Shown one piece after another: positions 26,778 to 37,816 of a stretch of 64,000 bases of DNA. The stretch is from Leishmania mexicana MHOM/GT/2001/U1103 (Eukaryota; Euglenozoa; Kinetoplastea; Trypanosomatida; Trypanosomatidae). Position numbers and translations under genes: made by a program. The DNA is taken from positions 1-64,000 of the forward strand of contig NC_018315.1 of the NCBI RefSeq assembly GCF_000234665.1, written 5' to 3'. Under the pieces are notes generated by a model. It worked only from the letters and a program-made list of their open reading frames with translations, was not told where the DNA came from and did not search any database. Each line of letters begins with the position of its first letter. Positions within the stretch are counted from its first letter, which is position 1.

Positions 26778-27612
26778 ACGCACGATTCATGTAAAAGCGT
26801 GTATGTACGCCTGTACGCCATTCGAAGATGTATCTGAGACTTTACTTGCTGCATGCCAACTACCGCTTCACGTATGTATAGTCGAACCCTCACCCTTTAC
26901 TCCTGCTGTACGACGACGACTCTTATGTTTGACGCCGTTGAAGGGAGGGGGGAGCGTAGCGGTCCCCCTTTCGCCCAGAGGATGACTCCGATTCTCTGTT
27001 TGCCGGGGAGTGCACGTGCTTGCGCCTTCCGTCATCCCAAGCAGCACAACAAGTCGTACACGTGCCTAAGAGTATACATGCGTGATTGCAATGCTGCCTA
27101 GTCGCACACGCAGCCTCAGGTAATAATTCGAGGGAACAGGCAAGCGGTGGGCGTTTCAGACGCAGACGCACGCAGCTTGTTATACGCGGCATGCGCGAGA
27201 CCTCCGATCCGTGGTGTTCAACGGTGTCTCGTGCAGTCGTTCACAGATGCTGAGGAACTGCCTGTGTGCGTGGGTGCACAAGAGAGGCATATCTCATCCC
27301 TTCTCCTGCTATGCCCCAACTCATCTTCCGCATAACTGCAACCATGTGTTTCTCTCCGCCTCTCTGCTGCGGCTCGAACTGGATGGTGTGTCGTGGGGGG
27401 GTCTTTTCTGTTTATGTGATCCTTGCCTCGCCTCGACGCTCCACGGACGCTGCCCACGTGCTGCCGTGCCAAGAATCGCCTCCCTCATCATCCCCGTGCA
27501 ACACACACTTTCGACGCCCTCTCTTTAATTTTTGTTTTTCCGTAACAACAACACACAAACGCCGTTGCGTGCTGCGAGACATACTCCTTTGCCTTGTGTA
27601 TTTACTGACACC
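26778..27612. other. Intergenic spacer
   Basis: No gene is seen. A pyrimidine-rich stretch at about 27505-27540 followed by AG at 27577-27578 is the likely acceptor of the SerRS gene. Confidence 0.7.
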
Positions 27613-29037
27613 ATGGGGCTCGACATTCAGCTGTTCCGCGATCCCGAGATGGCGGATATAGTGCGCGAGTCAGAGCGCCGCCGCTACGCCAAGCCGGAGA
27701 TCGTCGATGATATCATAGAGATTGACAAGCGCTGGCGTCGCACGCAGTTTCTAACGGAAGCCAGCAAGAAAATGATCAACACTTGCAGCAAAGCCGTCGG
27801 TGCCAAGAAGAAGGCAAAGGAGGCGGACGGCGATGTCTCTGAGGTGCCGGCGGATGTCATGAGCGCCGCCCAGGAAGGCACATTAGACACGGAGAAGCTG
27901 GAGTCGTTGTGCGTTCTCCAGCTAAAGGAGCTGTCCAAGGCACTGGCGACGCAGGTGGAGAGTCTCGCAAAGCTGGCTGCGGAGCAGGAAGCGGAGCGGG
28001 ATCGTATGGTGATCAGCGTTGGCAACATCCTGCACGAGTCTGTCCCGCTCTCGAACGACGAGGAAACCGGCAACGTGGTCGTGCGCACCTTTGGTGACGT
28101 GACGCGCCGCATGAAGATGACGCATGTAGACTGTATGGAGCGTCTGGGTCTTATGGACACGTCCAAGACGGTGACCGCAATGGCGGGTGGTCGCGCATTT
28201 GTTCTGCGGGGTGGCCTTGTGCAGCTACAGTTCGCCCTCATCTCGTACGCGCTCAACTTCCTCATCGCCCGCGGCTACGAGCCCTTCTACCCGCCGTTCT
28301 TCCTCAACAAGGAGAGTATGGGTGCAGTGGCGCAGCTTTCTGACTTTGATGAGTCGCTCTACAAGGTTTCCGGTGACGGGGACGAGAAGTACCTGATTGC
28401 GACGAGCGAGGCACCCATTGCCGCCTACCACACCAACAAGTGGTTCACCGAAATGAAGGAACCGATCAAGTACGCGGGCGTCTCGTCGTGCTTCCGAAAG
28501 GAGGCCGGCGCGCACGGCCGCGACACGCTCGGCATCTTCCGCGTCCACCAGTTCGACAAACTTGAGCAGTTTGTTGTGTGCTCTCCTCGCGAAGATCAGT
28601 CGTGGAAGATGCTGGAAGAGATGATCCAGACCTCCCAGGACTTCAACGAGAGCCTCGGGCTGCCGTACCGCGTCATCAACATCTGCTCTGGTGCCCTCAA
28701 CAATGCTGCTGCCAAGAAGTACGATCTGGAGGCATGGTTCCCTGGCTCTGGCGCATTCCGCGAACTTGTTTCGTGCTCGAACTGCACGGACTACCAGGCC
28801 CGCGGTGTTAACTGCCGCTTCGGCCCGAACACGAAGGGCAGCACAGCGAACAACACGAAGGAATACTGCCACATGCTGAACGGTACTCTCTGCGCTGTCA
28901 CACGCACAATGTGCTGCATCTGCGAAAACTACCAGACCGAGGAAGGCATCGTGATCCCCGAGGTACTGCGACCCTTCATGATGGGGACGGAGGTGCTCAA
29001 ATTCCCGGCAGAGGCCCCTGCGGCCGATAAGGAGTAA
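27613..29037 (+). CDS. Seryl-tRNA synthetase, cytosolic
   Basis: A class II synthetase that charges tRNA-Ser, and the tRNA later used for selenocysteine, with serine. The 474-residue product starts MGLDIQLFRDPEMADIVRES, a typical eukaryotic SerRS start; no ATG precedes it in the open frame after the predicted acceptor at 27577-27578. An N-terminal helical arm (about 30-175) is followed by the catalytic core, with motif 2 CFRKEAGAHGRDTLGIFRVHQF and motif 3 NGTLCAVTRTMCCICENYQ, and then IVIPEVLRPFMMGTEVL. Motif 3 usually reads CCILENYQ or CCILE in relatives, so the C before ENYQ is a small variation. Length agrees with other eukaryotic SerRS proteins. Trypanosomatids generally have one gene serving cytosol and mitochondrion by tRNA import. 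Confidence 0.96.
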   Translation: MGLDIQLFRDPEMADIVRESERRRYAKPEIVDDIIEIDKRWRRTQFLTEASKKMINTCSKAVGAKKKAKEADGDVSEVPADVMSAAQEGTLDTEKLESLCVLQLKELSKALATQVESLAKLAAEQEAERDRMVISVGNILHESVPLSNDEETGNVVVRTFGDVTRRMKMTHVDCMERLGLMDTSKTVTAMAGGRAFVLRGGLVQLQFALISYALNFLIARGYEPFYPPFFLNKESMGAVAQLSDFDESLYKVSGDGDEKYLIATSEAPIAAYHTNKWFTEMKEPIKYAGVSSCFRKEAGAHGRDTLGIFRVHQFDKLEQFVVCSPREDQSWKMLEEMIQTSQDFNESLGLPYRVINICSGALNNAAAKKYDLEAWFPGSGAFRELVSCSNCTDYQARGVNCRFGPNTKGSTANNTKEYCHMLNGTLCAVTRTMCCICENYQTEEGIVIPEVLRPFMMGTEVLKFPAEAPAADKE

Positions 29038-30598
29038 GAGCCTTCAGTGGGACGTGATCAGTGCAACAGCAGCGGACCGTCCACGCTGACCAACGCCTTA
29101 GTGTGCGGGTCTTTTCACTCTCCCCCCTCCCATTGTCATTTTTGTAGCGACGCGGAAATGCGAAGCGAAAAATAAGTGCGTCTACTCTTCGCCAACTCGA
29201 GCACCGCAGCCTTCACGCGTGTCCGCTTCTCTCTCGCCCCTTCCGCCTCATCCTCCGGTCTCGGTTGGTGGAGAGGTCATCGGCCTTTTAGCGGGGCTTT
29301 CCCATCTCTTCGCGTCGGATCCTCGCTGCCGAGCGCAGGCGAAAGAAATATTTTTCGCCAACGACTCCACCGCAAGCGGAAAACCCCTTCTGATGTTCTC
29401 TGGCGCTCTCCTCGTTCTTGTTGTTTTTCTCTATGCTTTACAGCACCCCGCTTGTCGCTTAAGCAGCAGCGAGCGCGCGACGTGCCCTTGCCCACACGCA
29501 TGACTGGGGGTGCTCAGCAGTGGCACAAGGATCATTGGAAAAGATGGAGGTAGGGGGAGAGGAGGTCTCCTACGCGTTATCGCCTCACAGCATGGTGCTG
29601 CCATCCGCGTGCCTATCTTTCCTTTTCTTTTTTGTCCGCTTTCCGCAGCGGACGAGTCGCTGGACAGTGGCATACCAAACTGGAAGTAAGCCCCTGACAA
29701 TGTAAGCGGCGATGTTCCCAATGCTAGTGTGGGGGTATCGGCACACAACTCCTCTTTCTTGATATATACGCACGCAGCTGTCTTGCTTCCCCCTCGCCTT
29801 CCCGGTCGACTTGAGCGAATCGCAATGTCAGCTGCACATGCGTTGTCTATGTGAAAAGCAGCAACACGAGGAGGCCCGCAAGACATCTCAGGTGCGCCTT
29901 TATCGGTGCTAACGCATACTGGGCTGCATGCAGCACCGAACACAAACTCGCACCACACTACACCCGACTGTGCAGGTGCCGCCCACGGAGGAGGAGCAGC
30001 TTCTTTCCGGTTTTACTGTGATTGTTACCGCACCCCTTTCGTGCGTGGCTGTCGGCAGACTGAGGGGAAAAGACCGTGCATGGCGGCATGTGTGGCTAGC
30101 TGCGCCTACCATTATTCTCTTCGGAGCTGGTTTTAAGAACCACAGGATGTAAGGTGCGATGGCGGGTAGACAGAGACGCTACTGTGTGGTCTTTGTACAT
30201 TCACTCGCCGAATGCAACCCTACATATCGCATTGCTGGAGTGCCACGTAGGAATGGGCGGCCTCCACATCAGCATGCGTGCGTGTGCGTGTGTGGGTATC
30301 TTTTGGTTGCTTGTTTGGAGGGATGCAGGCACTCTGTGCGACCTCTGCAGTGGCTGTGATTTTCTTCTATTTTCCCCCATCTGCTCTTGCTGCTGCCTCG
30401 ACGTGGTGAGCTTCTTCGGCCTGCCAAGCGCAGACTCACTGGAACGATTGCCATCTGCCATCACTCACAGCGAAGGCGGGCACCACTCTCTGCGTTTATA
30501 CCCAAGTGGCTCCATCACTAAAGATAGCGTTGCGCCGAGTTGAGGTGTCGTTCCGCTGCCAGCGCCGCGGATTTGTGCAAAACTGCGCTCTTCCTCAA
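29038..30598. other. Intergenic spacer
   Basis: A spacer of 1.56 kb with a T/C tract at 30359-30398 and AG at 30409-30410, which suits the kinase gene. The frame of the kinase is open back to a GTG at 30506, but no ATG lies there. No other gene is seen. Confidence 0.7.
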
Positions 30599-31792
30599 AT
30601 GGGAGGGGAACTGGATGACGAGAACAAAGACGTGCCCGATGACGGCAACGCAGCGCGCAAGCGCGCGTGCCTTGAGCACATGCTCCCTTCCATGCAGGAG
30701 CGCTTCGCAGAGCTGGCCCGCACTAGCGTCGGGGAGTCGTCTCTCACCGTGGAGGCACTTTTCCAAAGATATCAGCGCGTGCTGAAAGTAGGCGAGGGCA
30801 CCTTCGGCGAGGTGTTTGTTCTTTACGACACCGTGGCCCACACATACATCACCATGAAGCGCATGCACACGCTGCTCAGCTTGCGACGCCGCAGTCTGGG
30901 CATCCACCGTTGCACTTTTCGGGAAGTGGAACTGCTTGCGGCACTGCAGCATCCGAACATTGTCCAGGTGCTTGATTACCATATCCTCTCCGACGGTAGT
31001 TTGGTGATGCTGATGCCAGTCATCGCACACGACCTCACATCTCTGCTGCGTCGGTGGCCCGAAACCCCACGAAGAAGCGGCCACGGCACAGCTTCGGCCG
31101 CTGCCTCGACGCGTCCGCGCATGCCGCTGCACGTCATCAAGTGCATCTTTCGCCAGATCATCGCCGGGATTGCCTACCTCCACAAGCACAAAGTGGTTCA
31201 CCGCGACTTGAAGCCGAGCAACGTCATGGTCGATCACACCGGTGTGGTGAAGCTGATCGACTTCGGGTGGTCGCGGTTCTGTGCCGCGGCAGGGGCCATG
31301 ACAGGCCCACCTTGTGTGACTGCTTTTCGGCCGCCGGAGGTGCTGGTGGGGGCGCACAACCACTACACCTTCAGCCTCGACATCTGGTGCTGTGGGTGCA
31401 TCCTGTTCGAGATGTTGACGGGTGGCACACCGTTTGCAAAGAGCCGCAACGAGGCGGAGTGCCTCGCCAATATCGTGGACTGGCTTGGCTCCCCGCCTAG
31501 CTCCAGCGAGGTGTACTACCGGTGCACCACCCGCTACCCTTTCCCTCTCGCCCCTGGTCGTCCCGACACGTTCGCGCAGCGGTGTAGCAACTACGGCATC
31601 AAGTCAGCAGAGGCGATGTTTCTGCGGCGGATGCTGTGTCTAGAACCTGGGGAGCGGGCCACCGCCGAGGCGCTCCTCAGAGACCCCTGGTTTACAACGG
31701 CACCGACGATGTGCGTGCCAAGGGCCATTCCGCTTCCGGCGCACAATATGTTCCGACTGGTGGAGGTCAAGCGGAAGGAGCTGGAGCACTGA
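30599..31792 (+). CDS. CMGC-family (CDK-related) protein kinase
   Basis: The 397-residue serine/threonine kinase starts at the first ATG of the frame (MGGELDDENK). Motifs are intact: glycine loop GEGTFGEVF (from G65), K87, HRDLKPSN (from H201), DFG (from D221), FRPPEVL in the APE position, and DIWCCGCILFEML. The activation segment ends PPCVTAFRPPE, which aligns with the VVTLWYRAPE of CDKs, so I place it near CDKs. There is no PSTAIRE helix and no MAPK TxY motif. DFG is followed by W, and the segment SLRRRSLGIHRCTFREVE takes the place of the cyclin-binding helix. A basic and Q/S-rich insert (about 155-185) separates the lobes. The cyclin requirement is unknown. Confidence 0.88.
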   Translation: MGGELDDENKDVPDDGNAARKRACLEHMLPSMQERFAELARTSVGESSLTVEALFQRYQRVLKVGEGTFGEVFVLYDTVAHTYITMKRMHTLLSLRRRSLGIHRCTFREVELLAALQHPNIVQVLDYHILSDGSLVMLMPVIAHDLTSLLRRWPETPRRSGHGTASAAASTRPRMPLHVIKCIFRQIIAGIAYLHKHKVVHRDLKPSNVMVDHTGVVKLIDFGWSRFCAAAGAMTGPPCVTAFRPPEVLVGAHNHYTFSLDIWCCGCILFEMLTGGTPFAKSRNEAECLANIVDWLGSPPSSSEVYYRCTTRYPFPLAPGRPDTFAQRCSNYGIKSAEAMFLRRMLCLEPGERATAEALLRDPWFTTAPTMCVPRAIPLPAHNMFRLVEVKRKELEH

Positions 31793-32732
31793 TGGTGCAA
31801 GCAGACGTGCACAAGCACGCACGCATTCGTGTGTCAATCAAGTGCACCTCGCCTGCGGGAAGGCCGCCGCGTTACCCGTTCGCGAGATGTCATCTGCAAC
31901 AAGAGATGGAAAAGGATGTCTGTTGTGTCCATACGTGCAAGGCGTATGCCTGCTGGAGTTACTCGCTCGTTTTCTTTGGAAGAGCGGGAGCGCACAATAG
32001 CCTGCAGACCGTGTGGGTGCTGTGACTTCCATACAGCGTGGGGAAACACGCAGATGCTCAAGACGCTCCACGTTGGCACAACTCTTTGCAGGCACGACAT
32101 AGCGAAGCTCCCTCACTTCCTTCCCCAACGCATCTCTCATCTTTCTCTGTGGATGTTTCCCGCAGCAAGCACCTGGCATCTACACTGGCTTTTAGTGTTC
32201 TTTGTTGCGTCTAGCTCAGCGTATGAAAAGCGCGGAAGCGTGCACGACACCCTTCTCGTACGTGTGCACGTCTCTTCCGCGCCACATCCGAATCTGGCGA
32301 CACCAAGCGCCGCAGCCACATCACTTTAGCGAAGGCACCCGCATCGCCGCTCCACACGCCCGACTCCCTCGTGAAGTGCGCAGCGAGTTTACGAATATCG
32401 AAAAGACCGTCGCCGCTCTCGCAACGGAGTCGTGTGCCAATCAAGCGGATACTCGACTTCCACCTGCCCGCTGAGCAACACACTGGCGCTTACTTCCTCT
32501 ACGGTGTTGTACCCATCGCCGCTTCCGCAACAGCAGACCAAACGCGTGTTCATGCAGGTGAGAACGACCGGGCACGAAGCGCGCTACGCTTATCCGGCTT
32601 CTTGATTGGCTTCGCTTTCCTTCACCACAGTCGGTGCCATGGGCCGGCGCTCCCTTCTCCGCCGAAATCTCGCGCACCCTCTTCTCTTTCTTCCCTTGCC
32701 CCGCCACCCCCGCCACGCCTCGTTGCCCAGTC
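31793..32732. other. Intergenic spacer
   Basis: No gene is seen. A long C/T-rich tract at 32675-32728 ends in CAG (AG 32729-32730), only 2 bases before the next ATG. Confidence 0.65.
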
Positions 32733-33302
32733 ATGCTCAACGATGCATACGGCGAGAGGCGTGAGCACTACCTCGACCTCTTCGCGGACGAGGAGGCGCA
32801 AGCGGGTCGGTACAAGGAGAAGATGCGCTGTTTTCTTACGTTGGAGGAGGTGGTGGAACGTCTGCATGAGCAGCCCAGCATTCACGAGCGTATCGCGTCC
32901 ATCGAGGAGTTCGAGGAGCCCATTGGGCCCTTCAGCGTACTGAACGTGTTCGCTAAGTCACGTTGCTTTGTTATTCTCCAGACGGCCTCGTACTGGTGGT
33001 CTCTCGAGAGGCGGGAAGACGTTATTGTGGTGCAGCGCTCCCAGAACTTCAGCAGTGTTCACAGCAGGTGCAAAGGCGCCTATCGCAACTATCGCTGGCC
33101 GATCGAGTCGGCACCAACAGCACGGCGGTGCATGTGGTGCCGCGGTGGGCCAAAACTATCCGAAGTTTTTAGCGCCATGCTGCGAGACCACGTTTTCGAC
33201 CCCAAAACCTGCGCCTCTTCCTCCTGGGAGTTCTCCGACTACGTCTTTCACCTCTGCCTTAGCAGCCGCAACGCTAACCTCGTGTACGACAAAGGATGCT
33301 GA
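32733..33302 (+). CDS. Hypothetical protein, 189 residues
   Basis: The product from the ATG at 32733 starts MLNDAYGERREHYLDLFADE. Codon composition, with G/C favoured at third positions, supports this frame throughout. An N-terminal charged helical half (to about 65) is followed by a W- and C-containing part with YWWSLERRE, VVQRSQNF and DPKTCASSSWEFSDYVFHL. The arrangement WWSLE...VVQRS...C...DYVF faintly recalls papain-fold families in which a late cysteine-helix segment carries the active site, but I cannot support an assignment. The predicted acceptor AG is only 2 bases upstream of the ATG, so the start may be wrong; the next in-frame ATG is at 32820. An overlapping frame at 32968-33447 is less convincing. 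Confidence 0.6.
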   Translation: MLNDAYGERREHYLDLFADEEAQAGRYKEKMRCFLTLEEVVERLHEQPSIHERIASIEEFEEPIGPFSVLNVFAKSRCFVILQTASYWWSLERREDVIVVQRSQNFSSVHSRCKGAYRNYRWPIESAPTARRCMWCRGGPKLSEVFSAMLRDHVFDPKTCASSSWEFSDYVFHLCLSSRNANLVYDKGC

Positions 33303-35227
33303 GTCGCGCGCCGAATACACGAGCAAACCGAAAACAGACCGTCATCACTGCCAGCAAAATGCGCGCACACACACACATACACGCACGTGCCCAAACATGA
33401 GAGCGCGAAGAGGTGAGTGGCATCACTTCTCTCGCCGACGCGTGTAGAGGTGTGTCTGTGTGTGTGCGGGCGTTGATGCAGTTTCGAGCTGAAGCCGTAT
33501 CTATATCTTTCTCCCCCCCCCTACCACCACCACCCTCCGTGATTTCGTACCCCTCTCTCTCTGGTGCTCCTGACGCTGGCAGCCGACGGATGCCGCCGCT
33601 GCATAATTCGAGAATCATGTGGGCACTGCGCAGACGCCATTTCCATTGGCCCTCACTTCTCTCTCTTCTTCCTCTCCAGTGTTTTTCCCCTCACGTTCTG
33701 TTGTTGTGCTGTGCTGAGAGATGCGGGCGGGCATCCGCTCAGATATACTTCCTTGTAGTCTGCTTTCGATTCTTCGTTATCATTGTAATTGGGGAACATG
33801 CAGGATATGCCCCCCCCCTTCTCCTCTCCCCTCCCCCGCTGTGCCCCTCCCCAACGGCCCACGAACGTTCGGTGTACATCATCGGGTTGCGCGGCATGCC
33901 AATCCGTGTAGCCGCCTATGCCTATAGCAAGGCGCGCCATGAAGGGTGAAAGGTGGTCCCCTCGCTATTTTCTCGCATGCGGGTGTACTTGTGTCTCTTC
34001 CCGTCATTGTGTCGGCGTTCCGAACGCGCACGCGAATGAAATCAGTCCATGCGTATTTGTGCGCGTGGCAAGCGCGCACTCGTCCATCTGCAGGCACACA
34101 TATGTGCCCAGTCTCTCCGGTTTCCTCGATGATATTGTGCGTGCATGACGACACCAGGGCAAGCTCCACACCTTTCACGCCGTTAATGCAAGCGACTTGG
34201 CATCGGCTGCAGCACTATTAACCTCCTCCGTTCATCTCTTCCCCTCACTCTTGGTGTGCATATGTTAGTGGTGGGGTGCACACCACTTTGCTTAGCCATC
34301 GGCAAGGTTCGGTAAAGAAAACAGCGCACCTTCGCCGACCCCCTCCTGCTCTCCGCTCTCGGTCTTGGGGCAATAGACGTCTCCCCTGCACATGCATAGC
34401 GCCTTCTGTGGCTATGCCTCCCCGTGTGTGTGTGTTTGGCTGAGTGGGAGAGGACGACGACGTCTGCCTCGACACGACCTCGCCTGCTGTCTTCTGTCTT
34501 CGTGTTTTTCCCAGTCGCCCCGTGCCTCTTTCGTTCTACGGCACACGACATCGGTGCCCGTGCCTCCCCCGGCCCCTCTTCTTCAATCACTATTCTTACC
34601 CGACACTCATCCACGCGGCCTCGCTGCGCCATCAGGGATGGGCGGAGCGGCTAGCCGCGTATGTGCGCGTATCATCACGAACGCACACAAGACGAATTGC
34701 GGGAGCGCAGTGCAGTCGTGACTCCGAAAGAAACACGAGAAAGCGCTGGCGTGAGCAGCTCCGCCTTTGTTCTCTTTTCCGTTAAGCGACTCCGCTCAGG
34801 GTGCCATGAGCAACGAGCACAAGCGTTCGGCGAAGCTCCTCCGTGTGGTGCAATGGCACATCGCTCTACGCAGCAGTTCAAGCGGTGTGCACCCCTGACA
34901 GTCCAGGTCGCTCCTTCCCCCTTCCCCTCCCGCATCCCAGATCCTCTCCTCTCGCGCTGCAGAGCTCTCCACCCTCTACCCGTGCGCCCATCGAATTGTA
35001 TCTCCCCCCTCCCGCCGCCGACCCCTCCGTACCAGAAAACAAACGGCGTCGCTAGAGAAGGCGATCACAATACGAACTTCTCTCTTGTCGCATCACAAGA
35101 ACTCTGGAGCTCGCCTGCTCACCCACTCGGCATCGTTGTGACAGCGAGGTCGGCGCCTTCCCCTTCTCCAAGCCATCTCGCCCCTTCTTCTCGCGGCTCC
35201 GCTGCCACGGGGTGCGCAGTGTCCATC
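33303..35227. other. Long intergenic spacer
   Basis: A spacer of 1.9 kb with many pyrimidine blocks (33510-33535, 33809-33845, 34558-34575, 34912-34980). The frame of the next gene is open from 34661, but the extension is P/S/R-rich and without domains, and AG at 35218-35219 lies 8 bases before the chosen ATG. No gene is seen. Confidence 0.65.
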
Positions 35228-36067
35228 ATGGCGCTTCTTCAGCGTGTGGTGCAGGTCATGCAGGAGGTGGCCCCGCTAAGCCTCGCAGACCACTCGTGGG
35301 ACAACGTAGGCGTTCTTCTCGAGTCCCCGGCACCCAACAAGAGCAACGCCCTTATGCTCACCATCGACCTCACCCCGGAGGTGATGGAGGAGTGCCTGGA
35401 AAAAAACGTCGAGGTCATTCTCGCCTACCACCCGCCATTCTTCCGCCCTGTGAAGCGCTTGACGCTGCAGGATCCGAAGCAACGAATTATCCTGCAGGCG
35501 GCCTCGGCAGGGATGTCGATCTACGCGCCACACACGTCTCTTGACGCTGCCGAGGGCGGCATCAACGACTGGCTTGCCTCCTTGGTCGCTGGCGACGGCG
35601 CTTACACTGCCAGTCCCATCCAGCCCACCTCCTCGTACGCACCAAACGCGGCGGAGGCAACGAAGGCGACCGGGATGGGCCGCCTTGTCAAGTTAAAGGA
35701 GGAGGTGGAGTTCTGCTCTTTGGTGGGGTCGCTGAAGCAGCAGCTGGGTCTGGCCACAGTGCGAGTGGCGCTGCCAGACTCATGGGAACCGTCTCACAAG
35801 GTATCGTCGGTGGCCCTGTGTGCCGGTAGCGGCACCAGTGTGTTTCGGCTGCTGCGCCTCCCAGTGCATGTGTTGCTCTCAGGTGAGATGAGCCACCATG
35901 ATGTGCTGGCCGCCACGGCAGCTGGGCAGGCGGTTATCCTTTGCGAGCACACAAACACCGAGCGTGGCTTCCTTAAAGCGGTGTTGCAACGCACGCTGCA
36001 GGCAAAGCTAGAGGGGACTACCGTCCTGGTCTCCGACAAGGACCGCGATCCACTCGCAGCCTGGTAG
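35228..36067 (+). CDS. NIF3/DUF34-family protein
   Basis: The 279-residue product starts MALLQRVVQVMQEVAPLSLADHSWDNVG, the usual NIF3 start, so I reject a 189-codon open extension upstream. Family motifs in order are WDNVGVLLES, ILAYHPPFFRPVKRL (very close to YHPPIFRPMKR of animal NIF3L1), HTSLDAAEGGINDWLA, LLSGEMSHHDVLAA and CEHTNTERGFL. The His, Asp and Glu residues of these motifs form a di-metal site in structures of the family. The biochemical function is still debated; proposals include a GTP cyclohydrolase-like activity, metal-related roles and nucleotide repair. The length fits a eukaryotic NIF3L1 without the extra inserted domain of some bacterial members. The protein is likely cytosolic. 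Confidence 0.9.
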   Translation: MALLQRVVQVMQEVAPLSLADHSWDNVGVLLESPAPNKSNALMLTIDLTPEVMEECLEKNVEVILAYHPPFFRPVKRLTLQDPKQRIILQAASAGMSIYAPHTSLDAAEGGINDWLASLVAGDGAYTASPIQPTSSYAPNAAEATKATGMGRLVKLKEEVEFCSLVGSLKQQLGLATVRVALPDSWEPSHKVSSVALCAGSGTSVFRLLRLPVHVLLSGEMSHHDVLAATAAGQAVILCEHTNTERGFLKAVLQRTLQAKLEGTTVLVSDKDRDPLAAW

Positions 36068-36937
36068 GCAGATGTGTCGCTGCCCTCTCCATTGCCACAC
36101 CCGCGGTGCAACCATAAACGCTGCAGCGGCGCGACCCAAAGGACACATATCACGGAGGATGCTACCGAGTGTGCTTTGATTCACCTGCGTACCCGTGTTG
36201 CCCTTGTGCATGTGTGTGTGTGTGTAGGTGGGGGGAGGCTGCAATCGGCAAGGTCACGGAGAAAAGTAGGAGACCATAGCAACCTGTATTGCTCTGCAAG
36301 ACGAGAGACGTACACCAGTCTCAAATCAAACTATGAGGCGGTCGATGTTCTCGTGCAGGCCCCCAGTATGTCAAGCGCGCGAGCGCATACACCACTGCGT
36401 GCGTGCGTGGCACACAGTAGAGAATCTCCACGATGTGCGACTCGTGTTTTGCCTGTGGTTCGGCTTCACTGCCGAGAGGAGCCACCGCCCTTCCCCCCCC
36501 CCGCTGCTGCGCAATGTCTTTAAGCCATGACACACTTCTCTTCCACGCCTCACCCTTACGCATGTGCGCTGAGCGGTGCCTCTCCTCCTGTCTTTTGTGT
36601 TCGCCCCTCACGTGGACGTTTCGTGTTCTCCGGCGGCGGAAGATGTGAGAGCAACCGAGTGGTCCCTTCTTCTTCCTCGCACCCTCCTACCCACGTTCGC
36701 ACAGACTGCCATCCCCCTCGGCTCCCCTTCCCTGCGCTTGTGCATCGCTAATCCCATATTCGGCCCTGCCCCCGCTCACTGATCGCGTCGGCCGCTTTTT
36801 GAAGTTTTGTCGGGGCGCATTTCTGCCGCGCACACCTGCTCGTTGCCTGCACGCCGGCACCGCCTCTGGCCTCGCCTCCGCTTTCCCTGCGTGACGTCCT
36901 GCTGCACATCTGCAAACACACACAACCCAGGAAAGGG
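36068..36937. other. Intergenic spacer
   Basis: A TG run (36210-36224) and C-rich tracts are present. AG at 36928-36929 follows a CA-rich segment 8 bases before the next ATG. No gene is seen. Confidence 0.65.
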
Positions 36938-37816
36938 ATGATGAACACGTCGCTGTTGGTGCAGGATGTGGATGAGATCCAAAGCGCTGTGGATCGATGG
37001 TATCGCCAGTCGTCGTCCAATCTGCAAGCGAGCCATGCTGCGTTCACTGCGCAGCTGCGGCAGCTGCAGGAACGCCTAGGCGTTGACCCGGGTGCACCGA
37101 CGCTCAGCGGGCATGTAGATGCGATGATCACCCCACCTCGCCACATGTACCTATCGGATGACAACAATAGCGGCTCACCACCGATGGCCTCTCCTCCCAT
37201 CAGCCGCGGCCAGCTCAACTACGACCACCTACTCGACGAAGTGATCAGCAAAGGTGCATCGATCCCGCCGTTCAACCCCGAGGAGGAGGCAGAGCGGCGC
37301 CGGCGACCCAATGCGGAGTCGGTGAGAGCCCCTTCCACACCGCCGGAGGACTGCAACGGGCCTTGTCAGGTGCTGGTGGAGTTCAAGCGCAAGCGCATAC
37401 TGCAGTACGAATCTCCCTACTACGTAGCCCCGGGCGAGCACGTCGTTGTCGGTGGCGACAGAGGAGAGGACATTGGGCTCGTCACGCACACGTGGAGAGA
37501 CGCGGAGACTCACCAGCTCGGCGAGAACCGCGACAAGGGCGTAGGCAAGGTTCTGCGCGTTGCGAGCGTGCTCGAGGTGACGCAGTTGCAGGGTGTGCAG
37601 ACAGAGCTTGAGACGCGCGCTGTGGAGGTGGCCCAGGAAAAGGTCCAGGAGAGTGGGCTGCCCATGCGCATCGTAGACGCCGAGTACCAATTCGACCGTC
37701 GCAAGCTCACTTTTTACTACCAGTCCATGCACCGACTTGACTTCCGCACGCTGGTGCGCGACTTATACAAAACCTTCCGTGCCCGTATCTGGATGGAGCC
37801 TGATACCTCGTCCTGA
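36938..37816 (+). CDS. PSP1 C-terminal-domain protein
   Basis: A 292-residue protein whose half from about residue 143 is a complete PSP1 homology domain. It reads CQVLVEFKRKRILQY, VGGDRGEDIGLVTHTWRD, ESGLPMRIVDAEYQFDRRKL and DFRTLVRDLYKTFRARIWMEPD at the end. These match the family core (VEFK, DRGEDxGxV, DAEYQFDRxKLTFYY, DFRxLVRDLxxxFxxRIWM). PSP1-domain proteins occur in bacteria (YaaT) and are expanded in kinetoplastids, where some belong to complexes binding cell-cycle-regulated mRNAs; whether this one does is inference. The N-terminal half has a short helical start and a proline/serine-rich linker. Two ATGs are adjacent (36938 and 36941), and either could be used. Confidence 0.88.
   Translation: MMNTSLLVQDVDEIQSAVDRWYRQSSSNLQASHAAFTAQLRQLQERLGVDPGAPTLSGHVDAMITPPRHMYLSDDNNSGSPPMASPPISRGQLNYDHLLDEVISKGASIPPFNPEEEAERRRRPNAESVRAPSTPPEDCNGPCQVLVEFKRKRILQYESPYYVAPGEHVVVGGDRGEDIGLVTHTWRDAETHQLGENRDKGVGKVLRVASVLEVTQLQGVQTELETRAVEVAQEKVQESGLPMRIVDAEYQFDRRKLTFYYQSMHRLDFRTLVRDLYKTFRARIWMEPDTSS

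Noticed and set aside
33360..33390. CA/TG-rich stretches as CRISPR-like or structured repeats
   Set aside because: They are simple dinucleotide microsatellites, common in Leishmania spacers; there is no repeat-spacer structure.
34661..35227. In-frame upstream extension of the NIF3-family gene
   Set aside because: The family starts at the chosen ATG, and the extension is P/S/R-rich spacer with a possible splice acceptor at its end.
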